A DNA stretch of 25,000 nucleotides from Monoplex corrugatus (GCA_030674185.1 JAPXFY010000016.1:41197466-41222465); one strand, 5' to 3'. Numbered from the stretch's first letter, positions 10,189 to 21,787 are shown. Numbers and translations are program-made. Notes: generated from the sequence alone by a model not told the origin.

Positions 10189-11007
10189 GCTGGGGGCTGT
10201 TATGAGTGAGGAGAGAAGAAAGAAAAACATAAGAAAGAAAAACATAAAAAGCTGACAGAGACAGAGAGCTTCGTCACGCACCACGTTTCTATGTGTCATA
10301 CAGCTAAGAAAAATGATCGTGAAATAAGTCATCAAGAAGCATGCAAAAAAAGATATTGCACATCACTGATCAAACATCATCATCTATCAAAAGAGGGAGG
10401 ATGAGCAGTGTAGCTCAGACCCAGTTCAGTGCGGTATGAAAAGATAAAACTCCCTGTCCCTATACCATACCCGTTTTCATGACCTGTGACCTCTTTCAAC
10501 CCCGTCCCTGATTCCTGAGCCAGTTCAGTAAAGAGATGATGTCAATTATCACGATCATTTGCTGCTTTCGAGAAGGGTTGGTTATGTTCGACAGTAATTT
10601 TTAAATGTTAATATGATATTCTATTTCCCACCATTTTTGTTATTCATTTCATTTGCATGGTCATAGATGATGGCAATGGGTATCCCAAAGAACAAGGACG
10701 ACGACAATGAAGACGCTGATGCTTGTGTTCACAGTGAATAGCCCCTTCATTCTTTTACAAAAAAACATCTTATAATTGGTTTTAAAGAACACAAAAGCAG
10801 GTGATGCCCATGTATTTTTCTCTCTTCACACCCTTAAAAGTTCAGTTCTACCACCCTCTGTATACTTCAGTTTTGTGAAAACAATCAGGTTTACAGCGTA
10901 GCACAGCTTCTGATCACTAAATGAACTCAACACATTGAGATATTTTCTGCCTTTGTGTACAGACATAACAAATGTTTTCTACAGGTTCAAGGAATTTGTG
11001 TGATGAT
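10189..11007. other. No gene or repeat recognised
   Basis: About 820 bp of mixed sequence between the GA tract and the 37-bp satellite. Frames are short. No splice-bounded exon candidate stands out. Confidence 0.45.
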
Positions 11008-11082
11008 GCTGGCAGATGAGGAAAGAGCACAAATGGAAATGTCCGACTGCAACGAATCCTTCTTTGCACAAACTTCCAAATC
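11008..11082. repeat. Dispersed repeat epsilon, copy 1 (satellite edge)
   Basis: Matches 16320-16398. On the plus strand both read CTGGCAGAT, then ATGGAA, TCCGA, TGCAA and GAATCC at corresponding positions. Read as codons the two copies give LADEERAQMEMSDCNESFF and LADLDGVHMELSECNESLF, so several differences are silent or conservative (Met/Leu, Asp/Glu, AAC/AAT). The minus strand is also partly open. This copy runs almost directly into the 37-bp satellite. Origin unknown: an old coding fragment or a transposon piece. Confidence 0.5.
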
Positions 11083-11089
11083 CAATCAC

Positions 11090-13772
11090 CAGAGATGGGG
11101 ATTATAACAATGTGTGCAGACACTATCAGAGATGGGGATTATAAAAATTGTGTGCAGACACTATCAGAGATGGTGATTATAACAATGTGTATAGACACTA
11201 TCAGAGATGGGATTATAAACAATGTGTATAGACACTATCAGAGATGGGGATTATAACAATGTGTAAGACACTAATCAAGATGGGGATTATAACAATTTGT
11301 GTATGACACTATCAGAGATGGGAATTAAACAATGTGATGCAACACCTATCAGAGATGGGATTAATAACAATGTGTCAGACACTATCAGAGATGGGGATTA
11401 TAACAATGTGTGCAGACACTATCAGAGATGGGGATTATAACAATGTGATAGACACTATCAGAGATGGGGATTATAACAATGTGTAAGACACTATCAGAGA
11501 TGGGGATTATAACAATGTGTATAGACACTATCAGAGATGGGGATTATAACAATGTGTGACAGACACTATCAGAGATGGGGATTATAACAATGTGTATAGA
11601 CACTATCAGAGATGGGGATTATAACAATGTGTAGACACTATCAGAGATGGGGATTATAACAATGTGTGCACAACACATCAGAGATGGGGATTATAACAAT
11701 GTGTGCAGACACTATCAGAGATGGGGATTATAACAATGTGTATAGACACTATCAGAGATGGGGATTATAACAATGTGTGCAACACTATCAGAGATGGGGA
11801 TTATAACAATGTGTAAGACACTATCAGAGATGGGGATTATAACAATGTGTGCAGACACTATCAGAGATGGGGATTAAACAATGTGTGCAGACACTATCAG
11901 AGATGGGGATTATAACAATGTGTAATAACACTATCAGAGATGGGGATTATAACAATGTGTGCACACACTATCAGAGATGGGGATTATAACAATGTGTGCA
12001 ACACTATCAGAGATGGGATTATAACAATGTGTGCAACACTATCAGAGATGGGGATTATAACAATGTGTGCACACACTATCAGAGATGGGGATTATAACAA
12101 TGTGTGCAACACATCAGAGATGGGGATTATACAATGTGTTGCACACACTATCAGAGATGGGGATTATAACAATGTGTGCACACACTATCAGAGATGGGGA
12201 TTATAACAATGTGTACACACACTATCAGAGATGGGGATTATAACAATGTGTGCACACATATCAGAGATGGGGATTATAACAATGTGTGCATACACTATCA
12301 GAGATGGGGATTATAACAATGTGTGCACAACTATCAGAGATGGGGATTATAACAATGTGTGCACACACTATCAGAGATGGGGATTATAACAATGTGTGCA
12401 ACACATCAGAGATGGGGATTATAAGCAATGTGTTAGACACTATCAGAGATGGGGATTATAACAATGTGTGCACACACTATCAGAGATGGGATTATAACAA
12501 TGTGTGCACACACTGTCAGAGATGGGGATTATAACAATGTGTGCACACACTATCAGAGATGGGGATTATAACAATGTGTGCATACACATCAGAGATGGGG
12601 ATTATAACAATGTGTGCAACACTATCAGAGATGGGGATTATAACAATGTGTGCAACACTATCAGAGATGGGGATTATAACAATGTGGCATACACATCAGA
12701 GATGGGGATTATAACAATGTGTCAGACACTATCAGAGAGGGGGATTATAACAATGTGTGCACACACTATCAGAGATGGGGATTATAACAATGTGTACACA
12801 CACTATCAGAGATGGGGATTATAACAATGTTGCACACACTATCAGAGATGGGGATTATAACAATGTGTGCAACACAGTCAGAGATGGGGATTATAACAAT
12901 GTGTGCAGACACTATCAGAGATGGGGATTATAACAATGTGTGCACACACAGTCAGAGATGGGGATTATAACAATGTGTGCACACACTATCAGAGACGGGG
13001 ATTATAACAAAGTGTGCAGACATTATCAGTAATGGGATTATAGCAATGCGTGCACACTCTATCAGAGATGGGGATTAAAAGCAATGTGTACACACACTGT
13101 CAGAGATGGGATTATAACAATGTGTGCACACATTATCAGAGATGGGGATTATAACAATGTGTGCACACACTATCGGAGATGGGGATTATAACGATGTGTG
13201 CAGACACTATCAGAGATGAGGATTATAACAATGTGTGCAGACACTATCAGAGATGGGGATTATAACAATGTGTGCATACATTATCAGAGATGGGGATTAT
13301 AACAATGTGTACACACACTATCAGAGATGGGAATTATAACATTGTGTGCAGACACTATCAGAGATGGGGATTATAGCAATGTGTACACACACTATCAGAG
13401 ATGGGGATTATAACAATGTGTGCACACACTATCAGAGATGGGGATTATAACAATGTGTGCACACTCTATCAGAGATGGGGATTATAACAATGTGTGCAGA
13501 CACTGTCAGAGATGGGGATTATAACAATGTGTGCACACTCTATCAGAGATGGGGATTATAACAATGTTGCACACACTGTCAGAGATGGGGATTATAACAA
13601 TGTGTGCACACATTATCAGAGATGGGGATTATAACAATGTGTGCACACACTGTCAGAGATGGGGATTAAACAATGTGTGCACACATTATCAGAGATGGGG
13701 ATTATAACAATGTGTGCACACACTGTCAGAGATGGGGATTATAACAATGTGTGTAGACACTGTCAGAGATGG
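11090..13772. repeat. 37-bp tandem satellite array (~72 units)
   Basis: Head-to-tail repeats with a 37-bp period (for example the ATTATAA words at 13444 and 13481). The conserved core is GATGGGGATTATAACAATG followed by a variable TGTG(CA/TA)(G/C)ACACTATCAGA linker. To about 11.9 kb the linker is mostly GCAGACAC, GTATAGACAC or GTAAGACAC; from about 11.96 kb it is mostly GCACACAC. Single-base and 2-3-base indels are frequent in the left two thirds. No spacers occur, so this is not a CRISPR-like array. Each unit carries TTATAA, which puts a stop in one of three frames; since 37 is not a multiple of 3, every frame closes within about three units. Confidence 0.97.
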
Positions 13773-14783
13773 GAAACTCGGATACAGGTTGACGTATATC
13801 GGCACACAACTGATACTAACCACATAACTAAACCATGGCCACAAAGACCTGTGTCTTAGCAAGGCAGGGCAGGACTGTCGCCGATTTTCTACTTTATTGG
13901 CCAGCTCTGAAAGACTGGACTGCAAACAATTGGCTACTCTAGAGCTAGCATTGTGGAGGGAGGAATTGGCCAATTACGTCTGCTACTGACTTTTGCGTTC
14001 CAACAAATTTCATCGTCCGAATGAGCTTTAGGTTTGTCAGCTTCTCTCTGCTGACAAAGACTGAACCACTAGTCATGCTGAACAGTTCGTCAGACACCCA
14101 TTCACTGCATAGTTTGATTATGGGTATGCCCGTGAACAAGTCATCGTGTAACATTGGCAAGGTGGGGGGGGGGGGGGCGTATAAATGGCTGGCTTTTGAA
14201 GTTTGTATACAAGATTCTACTCATTGAATAAGAACAAGTTGTAATAACGTTTGCTCTATACTGATACCCTCTGCACAACTGATATTACAAACAGACAGAG
14301 ATTATTATTTCTTGCTCAAGGTTTTCTGCAGCGCATGGAAACAGACATTTTTCTTGTTTCGTTTCTAAGTCAAAACAAAACAAGATGATCTAGCTATTTC
14401 AACAATCTTCCGTTTTATATATAAAAACTTAAAAAGCTTACACGTTATACAAAAACTCCGCAATATGTGTTTATCAAAGTCACTGTGACCTTGAAAAAAC
14501 ATCAGATGAACTAACACTTGATATGAAGTGAGGACAAGGGCAGACTGCCAAAACTGTGAAATCAGAATGTAAACACTGACAGAAATGGCTGAGAAAGTGC
14601 TGTTCACACACTTTCCTAGAAAAAAGTACTGATTTCAGGCAGGTATTTTGGTTCGTGTGACCTTGAAGTTGTCGCGATGAATTCCAAAAGTATAAATTCG
14701 TTACTCTCTAATAATCTACACCAATGACCTAAATTTGGTAAATAGTCTTTCCAAAAATATTGAGAAAGTCTTACTAATACACC
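13773..14783. other. No gene recognised
   Basis: About 1 kb of single-copy-looking sequence. A 71-codon minus-strand frame (13945-14160) has ordinary amino-acid composition (it includes IPIIKLCSEWVSDELFSM), but no known motif and no clear splice sites. A G run lies at 14163-14177. I cannot assign anything further. Confidence 0.4.
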
Positions 14784-15350
<567 letters not shown>

Positions 15351-15709
15351 CTATCTGTTGGTGTCCATGAATATCAAAGTATTATAAGTATTGTGTCTTT
15401 CATATTTTCTACAATCGTCTGACTGACGTTGTACGCGATTGAGTTTATCACAATTCAGCTTGCTTGCACTGGAGTAGGATTTCAGTGCCATCAGAAAAGC
15501 ATCTTTCTGCCCAATTAGATTGCAAGCCTCGCTGGGATTCACAACCACCGTCGCGAGACAGGCAATTCTGAATTGATTGATTTCATTCAGGTTTACATCA
15601 GCACCCACCTCCAGTGATACAGCCGACAAGGATAACCATTCAAGGGAAGTGGGAGAAGCGGAGTTTTTAACAAATTCTACACTGACACCACCAGAACAAG
15701 AAGTATGCT
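15351..15709 (-). CDS. Possible orphan exon (unidentified)
   Basis: On the minus strand a frame of about 119 codons stays open from a TAG at about 15707-15709 to a stop at 15351-15353. Unlike nearly all other frames here it has balanced, protein-like composition: stretches such as CSGGVSVEFVKN, NEINQFRIACLATVVVNPSE and DAFLMALKSYSSASKLNCDK suggest alternating hydrophobic and polar residues, possibly helical. At its 5' end, CTGACTGCCTGTCTTAG has a branch-point-like and a pyrimidine-rich stretch before AG, as at a 3' splice site. A candidate donor is GTACAA near 15432. No family is recognised, there is no neighbouring exon and no promoter. It could equally be a chance frame or a fragment of an unrecognised mobile element. 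The true end is uncertain. Confidence 0.25.
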
Positions 15710-16319
15710 AAGACAGGCAGTCAGATGCCAGTTTGAAGTAGCACACCTTGGTTCAACCCAAAACCAGTGTTACGTAAATCGAACGCTGGAACTACGGAGC
15801 TACTGAGGCTCGCCTGCATTTCTGTGGCGATTTTATTTCATTTTTACATCGCTTCTTGCACCTAGAGGGCTCCTTTCCTGTCCCGTTTCACTGCAAAGAC
15901 AGACATTTTTTAAGGGTAGGCAATCGATTATGTGATTTAGCACAGTAAGCTCCCCTGTTCCATGTCCCGATGAAGAATTATAAAAGGGAGTAGAACATTT
16001 GCTTGTCTCATTTTCTTTCTTCATCTTCCATTCGCTATCTTTTATCTCTGTCGAATTCTCCTCCCCCCCCCCCTCTCAGTTCCCCATCCCCATACTCCTG
16101 GGTTTTTTTACGTCTCTTTCCATGTGTGGCAGCGAAGCGTTATTCTCGACTTGAATCCTATCCCACAAAATCACACAAGCTGGCTTGTTTCCTGCCAGTC
16201 TCATTGCTGCAATCATCGTAGCGGAGGCAGTGTTTCATAAGTTCCGTTTCTCTCCCTATTTCAAGACCCTCGACAGCGCATAGGGATTTGCGCAGACCGC
16301 AAGGAGTCTGTCAGATAAC
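15710..16319. other. No gene recognised
   Basis: Mixed sequence. It contains TATAAAAG at about 15979-15986 followed by pyrimidine-rich sequence, and a C-rich run at 16063-16074 ending in CTCTCAG. Either could be a promoter or splice acceptor by chance; no linked coding frame supports it. Confidence 0.35.
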
Positions 16320-16398
16320 TCCTGGCAGATTTGGATGGGGTGCATATGGAACTATCCGAGTGCAATGAATCCCTATTTTTTAACAAACTCCCAACTCC
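16320..16398. repeat. Dispersed repeat epsilon, copy 2
   Basis: Counterpart of 11008-11082, about 650 bp left of the second satellite. In the plus frame a TAA lies just upstream of the CTGGCAGAT word, so no long frame exists in this copy. Confidence 0.5.
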
Positions 16399-16737
16399 GT
16401 ACTCTTCATTTTCCATTACTTATAATTTCATAATGTGGGCAGCTCTGCCTGATGCGATCTTTCCATTTGCGAGCAATGGTTGTGCTCGTTAATCGCTAGG
16501 GACAGCGTGGCAAGGTTTATAAACTCAGTTTGGCTTTATCGGGAGTTCTAAATGCAGTTTGCCTTTGCAATAAAACTGCCAATGTGATTAGGAGTAATTT
16601 GATTATTAGCATTCACTCTGTCTGTCCATCTGACCGACTCAAACAACTTTATAATCTCTCGTCTCATGGGCGCCACTATTCTAGTTCGTGTATGTACAAT
16701 TACAAATAATCATGACCGCATCTATGTGAGCTTTCTC
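16399..16737. other. No gene or repeat recognised
   Basis: Mixed, single-copy-looking sequence without a defensible frame. Confidence 0.4.
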
Positions 16738-16900
16738 CCAGAGGAGAAAGAAGAGAGAGAGAGAGAAAGAGAGAGAGAGAAGACAGAGAGAGAAAAGAGA
16801 GAGAAAGAGAGAGAGAGAACACACACACAGACAGAGAGAGAAGAGACAGACAGACAAAACAGAGGGGGGGGGAGAGGGAGAGAGAGAGGGGGGATGGGGT
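16738..16900. repeat. (GA)n microsatellite
   Basis: GA/GAAA repeats with a short CA patch near 16820 and G runs near 16864-16872. Confidence 0.95.
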
Positions 16901-17049
16901 TGATAACCAGGTGCAAGAAAGAATGAAACAAGAAAATATGTATGCTGCTGTTTGTTTTGTTTTTCTTTGAAGTTAATCTTAGAAATTTGATTCCTTATAT
17001 CATACCACACAGTAAGAAAACAGCGCCAATTATCCTGTCCTACAGGCCT

Positions 17050-19560
17050 GCACACAGATCCTGACAACATCACACAGATCCTGACGACATCACACAGATA
17101 TCTTGACAACATCACACAGATCCTGATGACATCACACAGATATCTTGACAACATCACACAGATATCTTGACAACATCACACAGATCCTGATGACATCACA
17201 CAGATATCTTGACAACATCACACAGATCCTGATGACATCACACAGATATCTTGACAACACCACACAGATCCTGACGACTTCACACAGATATCTTGACAAC
17301 ATCACACAGATCCTGACGACATCACACAGATATCTTGACAACATCACACAGATCCTGACGACATCACACAGATATTTTGACAACATCACACAGATCCTGA
17401 CGACATCACACAGATATCTTGACAACATCACACAGATCCTGACGACTTCACACAGATATCTTGACAACATCACACAGATCCTGACGACATCACACAGATA
17501 TCTTGACAACATCACACAGATCCTGACGACATCACACAGATATCTTGACAACATCACACAGATCCTGACGACTTCACACAGATATCTTGACAACATCACA
17601 CAGATCCTGACGACATCACACAGATCCTGACAACATCACACAGATCCTGACAACATCACACAGATATCTTGACAACATCACACAGATCCTGACAACATCA
17701 CACAGATATCTTGACAACATCACACAGATCCTGACAACATCACACAGATATCTTGACAACATCACACAGATCCTGACAACATCACACAGATATCTTGACA
17801 ACATCACACAGATCCTGACAACATCACACAGATATCTTGACAACATCACACAGATCCTGACAACATCACACAGATATCTTGACAACATCACACAGATCCT
17901 GACAACATCACACAGATATCTTGACAACATCACACAGATCCTGACAACATCACACAGATATCTTGACAACATCACACAGATATCTTGACAACATCACACA
18001 GATCCTGACAACATCACACAGATATCTTGACAACATCACACAGATCCTGACGACATCACACAGATATCTTGACAACATCACACAGATCCTGACGACATCA
18101 CACAGATATCTTGACAACATCACACAGATCCTGATGACATCACACAGATCCTGACAACATCACACAGATCTTGACAACATCACACAGATATCTTGACAAC
18201 ATCACACAAATCCTGACAACATCACACAGATATCTTGACAACATCACACAGATCCTGACAACATCACACAGATATCTTGACAACATCACACAGATCCTGA
18301 CAACATCACACAGATATCTTGACAACATCACACAGATCCTGACAACATCACACAGATATCTTGACAACATCACACAGATCCTGACAACATCACACAGATA
18401 TCTTGACAACATCACACAGATCCTGACAACATCACACAGATATCTTGACAACATCACACAGATCCTGACAACATCACACAGATATCTTGACAAATCACAC
18501 AGATCCTGACAACATCACACAGATATCTTGACAACATCACACAGATATCTTGACAACATCACACAGATCCTGACAACATCACACAGATATCTTGACAACA
18601 TCACACAGATCCTGACAACATCACACAGATCCTGACGACTTCACACAGATATCTTGACAACATCACACAGATCCTGACGACATCACACAGATCCTGACAA
18701 CATCACACAGATCCTGACAACATCACACAGATATCTTGACAACATCACACAGATCCTGACAACATCACACAGATATCTTGACAACATCACACAGATCCTG
18801 ACAACATCACACAGATATCTTGACAACATCACACAGATCCTGATGACATCACACAGATCCTGACAACATCACACAGATCTTGACAACATCACACAGATAT
18901 CTTGACAACATCACACAAATCCTGACAACATCACACAGATATCTTGACAACATCACACAGATCCTGACAACATCACACAGATATCTTGACAACATCACAC
19001 AGATCCTGACAACATCACACAGATATCTTGACAACATCACACAGATCCTGACAACATCACACAGATATCTTGACAACATCACACAGATCCTGACAAATCA
19101 CACAGATATCTTGACAACATCACACAGATCCTGACAACATCACACAGAATCTTGACAACATCACACAGATCCTGACAACATCACACAGATATCTTGACAA
19201 CATCACACAGATCCTGACAACATCACACAGATATCTTGACAACATCACACAGATATCTTGACAACATCACACAGATCCTGACAACATCACACAGATATCT
19301 TGACAACATCACACAGATCCTGACAACATCACACAGATCCTGACAACATCACACAGATATCTTGACAACATCACACAGATCCTGATGACATTCACACAGA
19401 TATCTTGACAACATCACACAGATCCTGACAACATCACACAGATATCTTGACAACATCACACAGATCCTGATGACATCACACAGATATCTTGACAACATCA
19501 CACAGATCCTGACAACATCACACAGATATCTTGACAACACCATACAGACCCTGACAATAT
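17050..19560. repeat. Alternating 22+20 bp satellite (42-bp unit), homogeneous core
   Basis: Two related subunits alternate: a 22-mer containing GATATCTTGACAACAT and a 20-mer containing GATCCTGACAACAT, each joined by CACACA. The 42-bp pair repeats roughly 60 times. The 20-mer has positional variants: GACGAC and GATGAC (also GACGACTTC) dominate at 17.09-17.62 kb, GACAAC thereafter. The left edge is sharp at about 17050. Because 42 is a multiple of 3, frames on both strands stay open (TTSHRYLDNITQIL on plus, MLSRYLCDVVRICV on minus) until two 20-mers or two 22-mers meet. I regard those frames as a by-product of the period, not genes. Confidence 0.97.
18121..18230. repeat. Satellite segment duplicated 709 bp downstream
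   Basis: A run with rare variants (GATGACATC, then two adjacent 20-mers, a CAGATCTTGAC unit, and a CACACAAATCC unit) is repeated at about 18830-18939 with every variant in the same order. Matching landmarks are TGATGAC at 18132 and 18841, and TCACACAAAT at 18202 and 18911. Confidence 0.85.
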
Positions 19561-20141
19561 CACACATTTCCTGAGAATATCACATGATCCTGATAACGTC
19601 ACACAGATCCTGACAACACCAAATAGATTCTGACGATATATCACACAGATCCTGACACAATCATACCACAGTGGTTCTGATAATGTCAATGTCACACAGA
19701 TCCTGACAATGTCAGTTCCATAAGATCATGATGAAATTATTATTACAATATCTTGACAATATCAATATCACACAGATCCTGACACGAAACAAATCTTGAC
19801 AATATCACACACATCCTGACAAAATCACAAGATCCTCACAATATCAAGATCGCATAGATCCTGACAACATTACACAGATCCTGACATCACATAGATCCTC
19901 ACAATATCACACACATCCTTACAATACCAATATCACACAGATCCTGACAATATCACACAGATCCTTTAATTATCAATATCACACAGATCCCGAAAATATC
20001 ACACAGATCCTTACAATATCAATATCATACAGATCCTGACAATATCACACAGATCCTTATGATATCAATATCACACAGATCGTGACAATACTATACAGAT
20101 CCTTATTTTATCAATATCGCACAGATCCTGACAATATCACA
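19561..20141. repeat. Diverged satellite edge, left of the LINE
   Basis: The same CACAGATCCTGACAA core, but ACAT is replaced by ATAT and units vary in length. From about 19.9 kb a 46-bp arrangement appears: a 20-mer with CCTGACAATATCA and a 26-mer with CCTTACAATATCAATATCA. Substitutions and small indels are much denser than in the core. Confidence 0.9.
20130..20141. repeat. Target-site duplication, left copy
   Basis: GACAATATCACA immediately next to the TCA/TGA tail of the inserted LINE. The identical 12-mer occurs at 20906-20917 on the other side. Confidence 0.8.
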
Positions 20142-20905
20142 TCATCATCATCATCATCAGGTGCCCTGCCGCATGGCGTTGGCGACCATGGACTTCCAAC
20201 CATCTCTATCTCTCGTTGCACCCAGCATCTCCCCCACCCTCTTCATCCCCAGCCACTCTGCAAGTCCGTCCAGCATTCTCTGCCTGGGTCTACCCGGTGC
20301 TCTCTTTCCCTCCAGCTTTCCCGTTGTGACCAGGTGCTCCAAATCCCCCTTCCTCATAAAATGGCCTATAAATGTTGCTTGTCTTTTCCTAATCTTCCTT
20401 ATCAGTGATCGACTTGTGTCTACCTCCATCAAGACTGTCTCGTTTGTTTTCTTTGCTGTCCATGGTACTCTCAACATTCTTCTGAGAAACCACATCTCGG
20501 CTGCCTCAATCCTGCTCTGGTTTTGCTTGCTGACTGTCCACGCCTCGCATCCGTACAACAGTATTGGTTCTATATAATACTTAAGGACTCTCTTTCTGAT
20601 GTTGATAGATAGGCATTTGTTGGTAAGAATGCTTGTCATCTTCTTGAATGCTGTTTTGGCTTGGCCGATTCTGCCAGCTATTTCCGATGTGCATCTGCCG
20701 TCTGATGAAATGACCGTTCCCAGGTATTTGAACTTATTAACCTGTGTCAAGGTTGTGCCATTTGCTGTTATTTTGCAGGAGGGGATTTCATGTTTTTTAC
20801 TGATCACCATGACTTCAGTCTTCCTGCTGTTTAGTTCCAACCCCTTACCTTTGCTTTCTGTTTCTAGTATATTCACAAGGTTTTGTAGGTCCCTTTCATT
20901 TTCTG
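20142..20905 (-). mobile_element. 5'-truncated LINE, RTE-like, with (TGA)n tail
   Basis: A 764-bp insertion whose 3' end (minus sense) is a TGATGATGATGA-type microsatellite at 20142-20159 and whose 5' end is abruptly cut at 20905, within the RT domain. It is flanked by a 12-bp direct repeat. Removing the insert and one copy of the repeat restores the surrounding 46-bp satellite unit exactly in phase. The near absence of a 3' UTR and the short-repeat tail agree with RTE-type LINEs as I know them; assignment to that clade is inference from this and the protein. Truncated copies are typical of target-primed reverse transcription that stopped early. Confidence 0.88.
20157..20905 (-). CDS. LINE reverse transcriptase, C-terminal fragment
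   Basis: An uninterrupted frame of about 249 codons from the truncation point to a TGA that is itself the first unit of the TGA tail. No initiator belongs to it; the first in-frame ATG is near 20899 and a GTG lies at 20874-20876, but the true start was lost. In order: ENERDLQNLVNILETESKGK; LELNSRKTEVMVIS, the end of the RT palm; KYLGTVISSDG, the motif-E region; a thumb-like helix RIGQAKTAFKKM; LLYGCEAWTV and RRMLRVPW; and a basic GKRAPGRPRQRMLDGLAEWLG-type C-terminus. The endonuclease domain and the catalytic motifs A-C, including the Y-A-D-D, are missing, so the product could not reverse transcribe. The lack of any stop or frameshift over 749 bp indicates recent insertion. It has no host neighbours. 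Confidence 0.85.
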
Positions 20906-20917
20906 GACAATATCACA
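20906..20917. repeat. Target-site duplication, right copy
   Basis: GACAATATCACA directly at the 5' (truncated) end of the LINE. Because the host DNA is itself a tandem repeat containing this word, identity alone is weak; the exact phase restoration is the stronger evidence. Confidence 0.8.
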
Positions 20918-21345
20918 CAGATCCTTATAATATCAATATCACACAGATCCTTACAATATCACATGTATCCTTTACAATATCAATATCACAGAGATCCTGA
21001 CAATATTGCACAGATCCTTACAATATCAATATCACACAGATCCTGACAATATTACACAGATCCTTACAATATCAATATCACACAGATCCTGACAAAATCA
21101 TTGATCCTGATGTCAATATCAAAAGATCCTAACACTATCAATATAATATGGATCTGACAATATCTATGTTACACAGATCTGTTAACATCAGGCATCCTGA
21201 GAAAGCACACAGATCCTGATAGTATCAACATCACACAGATCGAGACAATATCACACAGATCTTAACATATCAACATCACCCAGATACTATAATATCATTT
21301 CATACAGATCCTGATGATATCAGACAGTTCCTGACAGTATCACAT
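20906..21345. repeat. Diverged satellite edge, right of the LINE
   Basis: The 20+26 bp arrangement continues at 20910-21090, then decays through units such as GATCCTAACACTATC and GATCTTAACATATC until no repeat is visible after about 21345. This is the right boundary of the array. Confidence 0.88.
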
Positions 21346-21460
21346 GATGTTTAAATCAGGTGTTTATTTTACACAGTCGTCAATCATTGTCATTATCAGA
21401 GGCAACGTGGCCACAATTATCATGTTTGATGTCTGTGTTGGGAGATGATATATATTCACA

Positions 21461-21576
21461 TAGACAGATAGAGAAATGGACAGACAGGCAAACAGACGGA
21501 TGGACAGACAGACAGAAATACTCGCGCGCGCGCGCACACACACACACACAACACACAACACACACACACACACACA

Positions 21577-21629
<53 letters not shown>

Positions 21630-21695
21630 CACACACGTGTAGCAAGATGTTTAATGTTGACATACACGGACCACACACACAAAACACACATACAC

Positions 21696-21784
<89 letters not shown>
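21461..21784. repeat. (CAGA)n, (CG)6 and two (CA)n tracts
   Basis: CAGA-type repeats at 21461-21517, alternating CG at 21523-21534, imperfect CA to about 21636, a 34-bp unique spacer, then CA again with a perfect run from about 21700 to 21784. Confidence 0.96.

Positions 21785-21787
<3 letters not shown>

Noticed and set aside
10421..10531. CCAGTTCAGT repeated at about 10421 and 10522 as transposon ends
   Set aside because: A single 10-bp direct repeat without inverted termini is within chance expectation.
11090..13772. CRISPR-like array of about 37-bp repeats
   Set aside because: Units are directly head to tail with no unique spacers, and the context is eukaryotic. It is a satellite.
13945..14160. 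71-codon minus-strand frame as a host exon
   Set aside because: Composition is acceptable, but no motif, splice signals or neighbouring exon could be seen; kept only as a note under the unassigned stretch.
15979..16030. TATAAAAG followed by a pyrimidine-rich stretch as a promoter
   Set aside because: A TATA-like word is expected by chance in AT-rich DNA, and no downstream coding frame or conserved element supports it.
17132..19134. Repeat-protein genes in the 42-bp satellite
   Set aside because: Frames are open on both strands only because the period is a multiple of three; they break at every irregular unit junction and have no start or flanking gene structure.
20082..21000. Plus-strand frames of 108-138 codons over the LINE at 20.1-20.9 kb
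   Set aside because: They are antisense shadows of the well-conserved minus-strand reverse-transcriptase frame.
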